This document shows, in pieces, positions 45,534 to 54,994 of a stretch of 64,000 bases of DNA. Where the stretch lies: positions 79,762 through 143,761 of the forward strand of contig CANJBQ010000002.1 of the NCBI GenBank assembly GCA_947472645.1, given 5' to 3'. The notes beneath the pieces are model-generated. The model did not search any database, was not told the DNA's origin, and saw nothing but the letters and a program-made list of their open reading frames with translations. Numbering within the stretch: position 1 is the stretch's first letter; each line of letters opens with the position of its first letter. A program made the position numbers and the translations under genes. Source of the DNA: Burkholderiaceae bacterium (GTDB lineage: Bacteria; Pseudomonadota; Gammaproteobacteria; Burkholderiales; Burkholderiaceae).

Positions 45534-46260
45534 ATTTTCTTTCAAGTAAGCTGCCAAAATGATTAACGCCACTTTTTATCCCGGATATATTCAATGCTTG
45601 CCACATCGTCGCGGCAATACTTGAGATCACAGGCTTATTCGTTTCATTTTCAGCCTGAGTTAGGATATCGATTGTGGGCATTCCAACGCCACTGAGAAAG
45701 ATGGCTTGTGCTTGTGGGTGATTGACTTGGTGAGCTAACGATAATGCTCTTTTTGATGTTTCATCATAAATGTTTTGTACATCGTTCAGTCTGCCGTATT
45801 GAACCACTTCAAAGCCATATGCCTCAAGCAGTTTTTTACATTGCAGGGTACTGTTTTCGTTATATGGGGTACCAAAGGCAATTTTTTGGGCGCCTATTTG
45901 ATGAAGGGCTTTGACAACACTCCCAAACGCTGTAATAAGACGTATCTGAAATTCTTGTTCCATGCGTTCAATGAGCGCTTCTTCTTTTTCTTTACCCAAG
46001 GTATAACTCGTTGCTGTATGCGTTAAAGCAATCACACTGGGCTTGACGAGGCTTAATAATTCGATACAGTCTGGAAGATGATCAATTTGAGATTGATTTC
46101 TAGCTTCTTGCCCATCCAAGCTACCCGTTACGCCCCGCGCCACCATTCTGGTGAAATGCAGCGAAACATCAGGATGCTGCATGTGCATAATTTCAGGTTC
46201 GCTATTGGGGTTGCCGGGAGGAATGAGAAATCCTAAGCGAATCAATTTAGCTGTTGTCAT
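45523..46260 (-). CDS. Asp/Glu racemase-superfamily protein lacking both usual cysteines (maleate isomerase/arylmalonate decarboxylase-like)
   Basis: This 245-residue protein is counted from ATG 46260. The N-terminal IRLGFLIPPGNPNSEPE and the C-terminal NKPVISSIAATMWQAL match maleate cis-trans isomerase and arylmalonate decarboxylase. The first catalytic position is within ALTHTATSYTLG (residues 78-89) and the second within FLSGVGMPT (G191); neither has Cys, whereas known members use one or two. It may have altered chemistry or a non-catalytic role. It precedes and overlaps the Bug gene at 44550. No clear ribosome site is visible before ATG 46260, so a start further upstream remains possible. 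Confidence 0.75.
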   Translation of the reverse strand: MTTAKLIRLGFLIPPGNPNSEPEIMHMQHPDVSLHFTRMVARGVTGSLDGQEARNQSQIDHLPDCIELLSLVKPSVIALTHTATSYTLGKEKEEALIERMEQEFQIRLITAFGSVVKALHQIGAQKIAFGTPYNENSTLQCKKLLEAYGFEVVQYGRLNDVQNIYDETSKRALSLAHQVNHPQAQAIFLSGVGMPTIDILTQAENETNKPVISSIAATMWQALNISGIKSGVNHFGSLLERKYDH

Positions 46261-46380
46261 AAGGATATTAAAATGATGAAGCAATTTTTTAGAAAAACAT
46301 GCTGAGCGAATCATCATCATAAAGGATAGCATTCTCAGATCGGTGATTTAATCCAAAAACTGCTGTAAAGTTCAATAAGA

Positions 46381-47823
46381 ATGAAAAAAGGACATATTGT
46401 GAAGATCAAACTTATCGGCATACTGCAATTTATAGCGATTTATTTTTCTTTTTCTACCGTAGCTATTTCTCAAACGCCACTTTCTCCACAAAGTGATCAA
46501 GTATTACTTCTTGGCATCTATAAAGAGTTGGTAGAAATTAATACCACTGACTCCGTTGGGAGTTGTACGATTGCTGCTGAGGCTATGTCTAAGCATTTAA
46601 AAAAAGCGGGTTTTGATCAAAACAATATCAACTTAATTATTCCTGATGGTGGTCCGAAAAAAGGTAATTTAGTAGTAACTATCAAGGGTAAAAATTCATT
46701 ACTTAAGCCGATACTGCTTCTCGCACATATTGATGTTGTAGAGGCCAATCGTGAAGATTGGGAACGTGACCCATTTAAGTTAATAGAAGAAAATGGTAAT
46801 TTTTATGCGCGTGGAGCGGCTGATGATAAATCGATGGCCGCTATCTATGTGGCTAATTTGATTCGGATGAAAGCTGAACAGTTTGTGCCAGAGCGAGGAA
46901 TTGTGATGGCTTTAACTTGTGATGAAGAAAAGATTCCATCAAAGTTTAACGGCGTTGAATATCTACTAAAAAACCATCGCGCATTAATTGATGCGGAATT
47001 TGCGATTAATGAGGGAGCTGATAATTTAGTCACACCTGATGGAACAAAAGTATTCGTCGCCGTGATGGCTAGTGAAAAAGTGTTTCAGACCTTCACCTTT
47101 GAAGTCACCAACCCTGGTGGTCATAGCGCAAGACCTAGAAAAGATAATGCCATTTATGACTTAGCAAAGGGTTTAGTGAATTTAGGTAATTTTGCCTTTC
47201 CAGTGCAACTTAATGATGTAACGAAAGCCTATTTAGAAAAAATGTCGAAATTTGAAACTGGTCAGTTATCGCAGGATCTTTTAGCGATTTCAAAAAATCA
47301 TTACAGTAAGGACGTCTTAATCAGAATGAGCGACAAACCTTATTACGATAATTTATTACGAACCACTTGTGTGGCTACCATGCTGAGTGCAGGGCATGCA
47401 ACCAACGCATTGCCACAAAGAGCAAAGGCGACGGTCAACTGCAGAATCTTGCCGGGCGCATCGGTCGAAGAGGTCTATCAAACGCTACAAAAAGTTGTTG
47501 CTAATGACAAGATTAAAATTACTCCAGATCATGAAGCAGTAAAAAGCCCTCCTTCACCATTAACTCCTAAGATAATGAATGCTGTCAGTTCAGTTGCTGA
47601 ACAAATATTCCCTGGGTTACCTATTGTTCCAACAATGATTGTGGCAACCACAGATGGACGGTTTTTAAATAATGCAGGAATACCAACTTACGGCATTAAT
47701 GGGATGTTTAAAGATGCCAATGGGGGGTTTATTCATGGATTAAATGAACGCCTACCAGTTAGCTCTTTATTTGAAGGGCAAGAGTTTTTATATCGACTAA
47801 CCAAGAGATTAGTATCCGAATAG
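46381..47823 (+). CDS. Exported M20-family metallopeptidase
   Basis: This 480-residue protein has a signal peptide (GILQFIAIYFSFSTVAISQT). Zinc ligands sit in LLLAHIDVVEA (H116, D118), YARGAADDKSMAA, LTCDEEKIPS and a later His near NGMFKDANGGFIHG; the dimerisation region contains NPGGHSARPRKDNAIY. M20 members cleave dipeptides, acylated amino acids or carbamoyl compounds. ATG 46381 is the outer start; GTG 46399 has a better AAAGGA site and gives a more normal signal peptide. It is divergent from the racemase-like gene. Confidence 0.88.
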   Translation: MKKGHIVKIKLIGILQFIAIYFSFSTVAISQTPLSPQSDQVLLLGIYKELVEINTTDSVGSCTIAAEAMSKHLKKAGFDQNNINLIIPDGGPKKGNLVVTIKGKNSLLKPILLLAHIDVVEANREDWERDPFKLIEENGNFYARGAADDKSMAAIYVANLIRMKAEQFVPERGIVMALTCDEEKIPSKFNGVEYLLKNHRALIDAEFAINEGADNLVTPDGTKVFVAVMASEKVFQTFTFEVTNPGGHSARPRKDNAIYDLAKGLVNLGNFAFPVQLNDVTKAYLEKMSKFETGQLSQDLLAISKNHYSKDVLIRMSDKPYYDNLLRTTCVATMLSAGHATNALPQRAKATVNCRILPGASVEEVYQTLQKVVANDKIKITPDHEAVKSPPSPLTPKIMNAVSSVAEQIFPGLPIVPTMIVATTDGRFLNNAGIPTYGINGMFKDANGGFIHGLNERLPVSSLFEGQEFLYRLTKRLVSE

Positions 47824-47890
47824 AGGATATAAAAATAAATCAAGACGTTGATGAAATAATGATACAAATACTAAAGAGTTAGGAAATGAA

Positions 47891-49981
47891 ATGGGACCAA
47901 CGCAATTTGATATAAAAGATTCAATCGCTGTAATTACACTGAATAGCCCTCCTGTTAATGGTCTTGGTCATGCCTTAAGAACTGCCATTGTTGAAGGCAT
48001 TCAAGCAGCTCAGAGCAATGATGCGATTCATGCCATTGTGATTACTGGAACCGAAAAAGCATTTTCAGGTGGTGCTGATATTAAAGAGTTTGGTACACCA
48101 ATGGCGGTCACTGAACCACATTTACACACTGTGATTCATTTGATTGAAACCAGTAGTAAGCCAGTGGTTGCGGCTATTCGGGGGGTATGCATGGGAGGAG
48201 GCATGGAATTAGCGCTTGGCTGCCATTATCGAGTTGCTCATCCCAGGGCATCTTTAGCTCTACCTGAGATTAAATTAGGTTTAATACCTGGTGCAGGAGG
48301 AACGCAGCGGATGCCGCGTGTCATTGGCGTTGAAAAAGCCCTCAATTTTATTCTCTCCGGGGATCCTGTTCCAGCAATTGGCTTTAAAGGAAGCGCTCTG
48401 ATTGATGCATACTTTGAAGAGGACTTCATTGAGCAAGCCATTGCATTTGCAAAGCGACTGGTTTTGGATCAAAAACCCAATAAAAAAATTCGGGATATCA
48501 ACATTGATTATCCCAATCATGAGAGTTTTTTACAATTTTCTCGTAATACGGTGAAAACAGTTGCCGCCCCATATCCTGCTGCAGTCAAAGCGATAGATGC
48601 GATTGCTGCGTCAATCACCCAACCTTTTGACCAAGGTTTAGCGGCTGAGCGTGAGTACTTCATGCAACTCATGAATACTTCTGTTTCTCGTGCGATGCGT
48701 TATGCATTTTTTGCGCAGCGCGGTACTAGTAAGATTGCAGATATACCAAGTGATACTCCTTTACGAGCCATTAAGAAGGTAGGTATTGTTGGCGCAGGCA
48801 CGATGGGTGGTGGGATTGCCATGAATTTCATCAATATTGGTATGCCAGTTATTATTCTTGAAACTGAACAAGCTAAATTAGATAAAGGCTTGGTAACGAT
48901 TCGTTCCCACTATGAAAACACGGTTAAAAAAGGTAAGCTGACCCCAGAAAAAATGCAACAAAGGATGGCCTTAATTGATACAACCCTAGATTACGGGGCT
49001 TTAAAGGATGTTGATCTTGTGATTGAGGCTGTTTTTGAAGAGTTAAACGTTAAAGAAGCAGTATTTAAAAAACTCGATGAAGTCATGAAGCAAGGGGCTA
49101 TTCTTGCTAGCAATACATCCACACTAGATATTAATAAGATTGCTAATTTCACAAAGCGGCCTCAAGACGTTTTAGGGATGCATTTTTTTAGTCCTGCGAA
49201 TGTGATGCAGCTATTAGAAGTGGTACGGGGCGATCAAACGGCTAAAGATGTTTTAGCAACCATCATGAAATTAGCTCCGTCGATTAAAAAAACACCTGTT
49301 GTCTGTCGTGTGTGTGATGGGTTTATTGGTAACCGGATGGTTGAACAATATTTACGCATGGCAGGCTTTCTCCTTGAACAGGGTGCCACCCCCTCTCAGG
49401 TTGATAAAGCCTTAGAGAACTTTGGTATGGTCATGGGACCATTCAGGATGTCTGATTTAGCTGGCAATGATATTGGGTATGCTATTCGTAAAAGAAGAAT
49501 GGTTGAGCAACCCAACTTAAAATATTCAAAATTTGCTGATGTGATTAGTGAAGCTGGAAGATATGGGCAAAAGACTGGTAAAGGCTGGTATATGTATCAG
49601 CCGGGTAATCGTAAAGCGCTTCCGGATCCGGAGCTTGAGGCTATGTTGGTGAAATACAGAGCAGATAATGGTTTAAAAGTACGCAAGATTTCAAATGAAG
49701 AGATTGTGCAAACTTGTATTTTTGCCTTGATTAATGAAGGATGCCGTATTTTAGAAGAGGGGATTGCGCAACGCGCCTCTGATATTGATATTGTGTATCT
49801 TACGGGATATGGATTCCCCGTATATCGTGGCGGACCTCTGAAATATGCCGACGAAATTGGACTATATAAAGTGGTTCAAAAGCTTGAACAGTTCTATAAA
49901 GATACTCAAGACGAATTTTGGAAACCTGCGCAGCTCTTAAAACACTGTATTGCAAAATCAACATCTATTAGTGGTTCTTGA
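47891..49981 (+). CDS. FadB/FadJ-type bifunctional enoyl-CoA hydratase/3-hydroxyacyl-CoA dehydrogenase
   Basis: This 696-residue fusion joins an N-terminal crotonase domain (FSGGADIKEFG, IRGVCMGGGMELALGCHYRV, LGLIPGAGGTQRMPR) to an NAD-binding dehydrogenase domain (VGIVGAGTMGGGIAMNF) and a C-terminal dehydrogenase segment (PVVCRVCDGFIGNRM, then GYGFPVYRGGPL). It hydrates and oxidises acyl-CoA intermediates in beta-oxidation. AGGAAAT precedes the ATG. A thiolase starts 24 bp later, forming a standard pair; no acyl-CoA dehydrogenase or ligase is adjacent. Confidence 0.94.
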   Translation: MGPTQFDIKDSIAVITLNSPPVNGLGHALRTAIVEGIQAAQSNDAIHAIVITGTEKAFSGGADIKEFGTPMAVTEPHLHTVIHLIETSSKPVVAAIRGVCMGGGMELALGCHYRVAHPRASLALPEIKLGLIPGAGGTQRMPRVIGVEKALNFILSGDPVPAIGFKGSALIDAYFEEDFIEQAIAFAKRLVLDQKPNKKIRDINIDYPNHESFLQFSRNTVKTVAAPYPAAVKAIDAIAASITQPFDQGLAAEREYFMQLMNTSVSRAMRYAFFAQRGTSKIADIPSDTPLRAIKKVGIVGAGTMGGGIAMNFINIGMPVIILETEQAKLDKGLVTIRSHYENTVKKGKLTPEKMQQRMALIDTTLDYGALKDVDLVIEAVFEELNVKEAVFKKLDEVMKQGAILASNTSTLDINKIANFTKRPQDVLGMHFFSPANVMQLLEVVRGDQTAKDVLATIMKLAPSIKKTPVVCRVCDGFIGNRMVEQYLRMAGFLLEQGATPSQVDKALENFGMVMGPFRMSDLAGNDIGYAIRKRRMVEQPNLKYSKFADVISEAGRYGQKTGKGWYMYQPGNRKALPDPELEAMLVKYRADNGLKVRKISNEEIVQTCIFALINEGCRILEEGIAQRASDIDIVYLTGYGFPVYRGGPLKYADEIGLYKVVQKLEQFYKDTQDEFWKPAQLLKHCIAKSTSISGS

Positions 49982-50005
49982 ACCTCATACATTATCGGAG
50001 ATATT

Positions 50006-51184
50006 ATGACTGACGCAGTAATCGTATCAACTGCAAGAACTGGACTAACAAAATCTTGGCGTGGTAGTTTCAACATGACCCATGGTGCTGTTTTAGGTGG
50101 TCATGTTGTGGAGCATGCCGTTCAAAGAGCCAAAATTGATCCAGCTGAAATTGAAGATGTCATTATGGGGTGCGCCAATCCAGAAGGTGCTACAGGCCTT
50201 AATATTGCTCGTCAAATCGCGATTAAAGCAGGGCTACCAGTTTCTGTTGGTGGAGTTACCATTAATCGTTTTTGCTCATCAGGCTTGCAAGCCATTGCGA
50301 TGGCGGCGCAACGGGTGATTGTTGATCAAGTACCGATCATGGTTGGCGGTGGTGTTGAATCTATATCTTGTGTTCAGCAGGAGATGAACCAACATATGTT
50401 GTTGGAGCCTAGTTTACAAAAATCTAAACCTGAGCTTTATTGGACGATGTTACAAACTGCTGAGCAGGTTGCGAAGCGTTATAACATTAGTAAAGAGATG
50501 CAAGATGAGTATGGTGTGCGTAGTCAATTACGTGCAACTGCTGCTAGTAAAGCTGGTCTATTTAAAGATGAAATTGCACCCATTACTGTAACGATGGGTG
50601 TTGCGGATCTGCAGACAAAGGTGTTATCGAGTAAAGAGGTCACCGTCATAGAAGATGAAGGTATTCGACCTGATACGAACATCAAAGATGTCAGTAAAAT
50701 TCGATCAGCTCTACCGGGCGGTGTTATTACTGCTGGTAACGCCAGTCAATTTTCTGACGGTGCAAGTGCTGCGGTTGTGATGAATGCCAAGCTAGCGGAA
50801 CAGCGGGGCATTGAACCCTTAGGAATCTTTCGTGGTTTTGCTGTCGCTGGTTGTGAGCCCGATGAGATGGGTATTGGGCCAGTCTTTGCGATTCCGAGAT
50901 TGCTCGAGCGAACCGGTATCAAAATGTCAGAGATAGGATTGTGGGAGCTCAATGAGGCATTTGCAGTTCAAGTTATTTATTGTAGGGATAAATTAGGGAT
51001 TCCTGATGAGCTTCTCAATGTTAATGGTGGGGCCATTGCAGTAGGCCATCCTTATGGTGTTTCAGGTGCTCGGATGGTAGGACATGGATTAATAGAAGGC
51101 AAGCGTCGCAAAGCAAAATATGTCGTTGTAACTATGTGCGTTGGTGGCGGCCAAGGTGCCGCGGGACTATTTGAAGTTTGCTAA
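50006..51184 (+). CDS. Acetyl-CoA acyltransferase (thiolase)
   Basis: The 392-residue thiolase has the nucleophilic Cys90 in [18 protein letters not shown], the His region [14 protein letters not shown], and the proton-shuttling Cys in [17 protein letters not shown]. It cleaves 3-oxoacyl-CoA to acetyl-CoA and a shortened acyl-CoA, or runs in reverse. GGAG precedes the ATG. Pairing with the preceding FadB-type gene supports a degradative role. It ends 14 bp before a converging Bug gene. Confidence 0.94.
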   Translation: MTDAVIVSTARTGLTKSWRGSFNMTHGAVLGGHVVEHAVQRAKIDPAEIEDVIMGCANPEGATGLNIARQIAIKAGLPVSVGGVTINRFCSSGLQAIAMAAQRVIVDQVPIMVGGGVESISCVQQEMNQHMLLEPSLQKSKPELYWTMLQTAEQVAKRYNISKEMQDEYGVRSQLRATAASKAGLFKDEIAPITVTMGVADLQTKVLSSKEVTVIEDEGIRPDTNIKDVSKIRSALPGGVITAGNASQFSDGASAAVVMNAKLAEQRGIEPLGIFRGFAVAGCEPDEMGIGPVFAIPRLLERTGIKMSEIGLWELNEAFAVQVIYCRDKLGIPDELLNVNGGAIAVGHPYGVSGARMVGHGLIEGKRRKAKYVVVTMCVGGGQGAAGLFEVC

Positions 51185-51198
51185 AAAATTATTCTGAA

Positions 51199-52173
51199 TT
51201 AATTATTTTTCATATTTGCTGCAGCAATTAAGTCACCATATTTTTTTCGATCTGCAGCAATCGCATCTTCAAATTGTTTACCGGTAACTTGCCACGGCAC
51301 CATGCCAGACTTCAGTATTTTTTCCTGCATCGCTTTGCTCGATAAAATTTCATCAATCGCTTTATAGAGCTTCGCAGTGACCTCTGGTGGCATGCCAATG
51401 GGACCAACCACACCTCCAAGGGAACTACAGTCATAACCCTTAATACCGAGCTCATTCAGTGTAGGCATCGTGGGACGATTAGGGATTCGAGTGCTGTTTG
51501 AAGTCGCCAGCGCAATCACTTTTCCAGAGTCAACAAAGCCCAGTATGGACGGACCTGAACCAAAGGTAAAAGTCACTTCATTGCCGAGTAATGCAACAGC
51601 TGCAGGACCTGCTCCTTTATAGGGAACATGCGTCATTTGAGTGCCAGTCATTTGGCTCAACATGGCTCCTGCAAGATGGATGCCGTTACCAACGCCTGCA
51701 GAGCTATAGGTAACTTTCCCTGGATCTGATTTTGCAAGTGTGATCAGATCATTCACAGACTTAATTCCTGATTCAGGAGTCACGGCTAAGTAAAAAGGAT
51801 ACTTATTAAATGACGAGATATAAGTAAAGTCTTTGGCAGGATCGTACGGTAAAGTCATTAACGCCATATTGACATCTAAGGCGCCAGTTGAAACCATCGC
51901 AATCGTATAGCCATCAGGTTTTGATTGGCGCAAAAGATTCATAGCAATTGTGCCGTTGGCACCTGCTTTGTTATCAACAAAGACAGATACTTTGAGCTTT
52001 TCTTCAAGGGCTTGAGCTAACATCCGACCAGCACCATCCACACCGCCACCGGGCGCAAAAGGAATAATTAATCGAATAGGGCCTGATGGCCAATCATCCG
52101 CACGAGCATGCGAAAAACTCAAAAGGGTAATAAAAGATACAACAATGATTCGAAGGAAATACATTGTGCTCAT
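51199..52173 (-). CDS. Bug/TctC family periplasmic binding protein 8
   Basis: This 324-residue protein has a signal peptide (VVSFITLLSFSHARADD), an LIIPFAPGGGVDGAGRML ligand loop, KAGANGTIAMNLLRQSKPDGY and HVPYKGAGPAAVALLGNE. ATG 52173 and an in-frame ATG three codons later are both possible. The following gene upstream on the strand is a cupin 60 bp away, probably co-transcribed. The ligand is unknown. Confidence 0.9.
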   Translation of the reverse strand: MSTMYFLRIIVVSFITLLSFSHARADDWPSGPIRLIIPFAPGGGVDGAGRMLAQALEEKLKVSVFVDNKAGANGTIAMNLLRQSKPDGYTIAMVSTGALDVNMALMTLPYDPAKDFTYISSFNKYPFYLAVTPESGIKSVNDLITLAKSDPGKVTYSSAGVGNGIHLAGAMLSQMTGTQMTHVPYKGAGPAAVALLGNEVTFTFGSGPSILGFVDSGKVIALATSNSTRIPNRPTMPTLNELGIKGYDCSSLGGVVGPIGMPPEVTAKLYKAIDEILSSKAMQEKILKSGMVPWQVTGKQFEDAIAADRKKYGDLIAAANMKNN

Positions 52174-52233
52174 GTGATGGCTCCGTCTAATTTTATATTC
52201 AATGGCAAACTGCTAGCAATGCTAAAAACAACA

Positions 52234-52725
52234 TTACATAAACTCAACTTTTGCAACATTGCCTGGCTGTACTGTTAATAACAGTCCTTCTTCACGACCT
52301 TCACCAGGTGTGAGATTGATAAAACGACGTGGTACAAAAGGTGGAACGGAACAAACATCTAAAGGGTTCAGGTCAACTGAATACTTTTCTCCAAGTCCCC
52401 AAATAACCCGCCACTGGCCTTTAATGGCAACGAATGTTTCATTGGTATCGTGGTTGTGTAATTTAGGGCCATTACCAGGCTTTGCTTCCACATAGGACAT
52501 CTGAAAGCCTTCAGAAATCGGAATCGCAGACATGGGCTCTTTACCTCCATCAACGATAAGTCCAGTGCCTACAACAAGATAATTTTTACGCTCATTACCA
52601 GGTAATAAGCTATCAGGATAACGATCTGGTGGATATTTAAGTTGTCCATAACGAGCTACTCGTTGATTCATTTGCTCTGGAGAAACTTCTTTGATTTCCA
52701 TTTCATACTCTTTGATTTCAGACAT
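52234..52725 (-). CDS. Cupin-domain protein
   Basis: This 163-residue protein has one cupin barrel. KLHNHDTNETFVAIKGQWRV holds the first motif with His and Glu ligands, and the second motif DVCSVPPFVPRRFINLT lacks its usual His, so metal binding may be weakened. GGGA precedes the ATG. It is upstream of the Bug gene at 51199 on the same strand and may act as an enzyme or sensor for its ligand. Confidence 0.85.
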   Translation of the reverse strand: MSEIKEYEMEIKEVSPEQMNQRVARYGQLKYPPDRYPDSLLPGNERKNYLVVGTGLIVDGGKEPMSAIPISEGFQMSYVEAKPGNGPKLHNHDTNETFVAIKGQWRVIWGLGEKYSVDLNPLDVCSVPPFVPRRFINLTPGEGREEGLLLTVQPGNVAKVEFM

Positions 52726-52854
52726 GTATTTCCCACTTGGTTATCGACATCATTCAATTGATGTAAAAACGATTTATAAAAATTCATTTTTACGCAGACT
52801 CATTGATAATAGAAGTTGCTACTTTTTTAACATATTAGGGTTTATGCTAAGTTG

Positions 52855-53559
52855 ATGAATATAGAAACTCATTTTGAAACAACAGACTTTTTTACACAGG
52901 TTGGAGAGCGTCAAGTACCAGCGAGTATTTGGTGGCCTAAAGCATCAAATACCCCAAGTCCTGTAATATTAGTTGGTCACGGTGGTAGCGGTCATAAACG
53001 CTCACAGCTAGTCCTTGATTTGGTTCAAGCTTTGATACCCCATCAAATGGCGGTTGTTGCAATTGATGGCCCCGTTCATGGTGCAAGAAGAGCTACGTTT
53101 TCTGATGGTCCGGTGGTACGACAAGAGTTCAGAGATTTATGGGCTACTGGCCAGAGTGTTGACCCAATGATTGCTGATTGGCAATCGTGTATTGATCACA
53201 TTTGTCAAATGCCACATATTAATGCCCAGCAAATAGCTTGGTATGGTATTTCAATGGGGACTGCTTATGGAATTCCACTCATTGCCATCGACGCAAGAAT
53301 TAAAGCTGCGGCACTAGGCATGTGGGGAACCTGTCGGGAACCAGCACTTCGCTTAAAAATGGACTCTGCAAAGATTGAGATACCTGTTTTATTTCAGCAA
53401 AAAGAACAAGATGAAATCTTTACTCATGAAGGGCAACTCGATTTATATCGTTGTATTAAAAGCCAAGATAAGATCTACCGATCATACCCAGGGGGTCATA
53501 CTGACCCTAAAGAAGAACAACTCAATGATATTGTGCAATTTTTAGCACAATATCTTTAG
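52855..53559 (+). CDS. Alpha/beta hydrolase (dienelactone-hydrolase-like)
   Basis: This 234-residue protein has the oxyanion region VILVGHGGSGHKRSQLVL, the nucleophile elbow WYGISMGTAYGIPL (Ser in GISMG) and the catalytic His in YPGGHTDPKEEQ near the end. LFQQKEQDEIF carries the acid residue. ATG 52855 is one codon inside an in-frame TTG. It is divergent from the cupin unit and ends before a strong terminator. It probably cleaves an ester, lactone or thioester. Confidence 0.88.
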   Translation: MNIETHFETTDFFTQVGERQVPASIWWPKASNTPSPVILVGHGGSGHKRSQLVLDLVQALIPHQMAVVAIDGPVHGARRATFSDGPVVRQEFRDLWATGQSVDPMIADWQSCIDHICQMPHINAQQIAWYGISMGTAYGIPLIAIDARIKAAALGMWGTCREPALRLKMDSAKIEIPVLFQQKEQDEIFTHEGQLDLYRCIKSQDKIYRSYPGGHTDPKEEQLNDIVQFLAQYL

Positions 53560-53603
53560 TCTTAGTTACTTTAGACACTCAACAGCTTTAAAGTTACACC
53601 ACA

Positions 53604-53630
53604 AAAAAAGCCCTCTTCTGAGGGCTTTTT
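53604..53630. terminator. Bidirectional Rho-independent terminator
   Basis: AGCCCTC-TTCT-GAGGGCT is a perfect 7-bp GC-rich stem with a 4-nt loop, preceded by seven A and followed by five T. It lies between the convergent hydrolase and aminotransferase genes and can stop transcription both ways. Confidence 0.92.
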
Positions 53631-53670
53631 GTGATAAACGCCATGTTTTAAATAGCGAATAATCTACTAC

Positions 53671-54813
53671 TTATTGTGTAACAGGTGCTTCCATTTTAAT
53701 GAGAGCTTGCTCAAAATAATCAACAGATCGTTCAACGTTTTGTAGTTTCTCTAAGCCAAAAAGGCCTAAACGGAAAGAGCGATAGTCAGCGCCTTCATCG
53801 CACTGCAATGGAACACCAGCAGCAGTTTGAAGACCGAGTTCAATAAACTTTTTACCAGATTGAATATCTGGGTCAGTTGTGTAACTAACGATGACACAAG
53901 GAGCTTGAAAACCTTCTGCTGCAACAGATGCGAATTGATGATTGGTTAACACTTTTCTGATTTTTGAACCAAGTTCCATCTGCGCTGCTTTTAACTTTTC
54001 AAAACCTAAGGCGCGTGTTTCTAGCATAACGTCTCTTAAGATTCTTAGAGCATCGGTCGGTAAAGTGGTGTGATAGACAAAGCTAGTTGTGGCATAAGCT
54101 TCCATAATTTGCGTCCATTTTTTGAGGTCGTTGGCATAGCTTGAGCTCGTTGTGCTTTCCATTTTTTCACGAGCTAGCTTACTCATGCTGACCATTGCAC
54201 AACATGGTGAGCTACTCCAACCTTTTTGAGGAGCGCTAATTAAGATATCAACAGCACATGCTTTCATATCAACCCACATTGCACCAGAGGCTACGCAGTC
54301 TAAAATAAATAATCCGCCGACGGAGTGGATGGCGTCACCAACGGCCTTCAGGTAGCTATCTGGCAGAATGATTCCTGCTGATGTTTCTACATGAGGCGCG
54401 AATACTACAGCAGGTTTTTCTTTTTTGATGAGTGCGACAACATCTTCAATTGGGTGAGGCACAAATGGGGATTGATTTGTTTGGCCTACACGTTGTGCTT
54501 TCAGGACGTGTAGATCACCAGCAAAATTACCCATTTCAAAAATTTGTGTCCAGCGATAACTAAACCAGCCATTACGCAGGATCATACATTTTTCTTTGTT
54601 AGCAAATTGTCTAGCGACAGCTTCCATACCAAATGTTCCGCTTCCAGGTACCAGCGCACATGTGTCGGCGTTATAAACTTCCTTAAGTACCATCGAAATG
54701 TCTTGCACTACTTTTTGGAACTTCTTTGACATATGGTTCAGGGAGCGGTCGGTGTAAACGACGGAATATTCTAAGAGTCCATCTGGATCAACATTTGGGA
54801 GTAAGCCTGGCAT
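53671..54813 (-). CDS. Class V aminotransferase (alanine-glyoxylate type)
   Basis: This 380-residue PLP enzyme has the PLP Lys197 in SAPQKGWSSSPCC, the PLP-ring Asp in FILDCVASGAMW (D172) and the substrate zone PGSGTFGMEAVARQF. It resembles serine-pyruvate, alanine-glyoxylate and 2-aminoethylphosphonate transaminases. AGGAAAT precedes ATG 54813. It is divergent from formate-tetrahydrofolate ligase, 180 bp away, which would fit a serine/glyoxylate or one-carbon role; this is an inference. Confidence 0.88.
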   Translation of the reverse strand: MPGLLPNVDPDGLLEYSVVYTDRSLNHMSKKFQKVVQDISMVLKEVYNADTCALVPGSGTFGMEAVARQFANKEKCMILRNGWFSYRWTQIFEMGNFAGDLHVLKAQRVGQTNQSPFVPHPIEDVVALIKKEKPAVVFAPHVETSAGIILPDSYLKAVGDAIHSVGGLFILDCVASGAMWVDMKACAVDILISAPQKGWSSSPCCAMVSMSKLAREKMESTTSSSYANDLKKWTQIMEAYATTSFVYHTTLPTDALRILRDVMLETRALGFEKLKAAQMELGSKIRKVLTNHQFASVAAEGFQAPCVIVSYTTDPDIQSGKKFIELGLQTAAGVPLQCDEGADYRSFRLGLFGLEKLQNVERSVDYFEQALIKMEAPVTQ

Positions 54814-54994
54814 ATGATTTCCTATCTTATATAAAGGGTATCGGACTGCGTTTAATTAATTAGACCTATGATTCTAACAATTTAATAGAGATTCTTGTAA
54901 ATACTATCGTAAATCCCCATTTGATTATTTGAGGATTAGTTTATATTAACTAGTAATACTTGATCAAAAAATTCATTAGAAAACGTCAATACTC

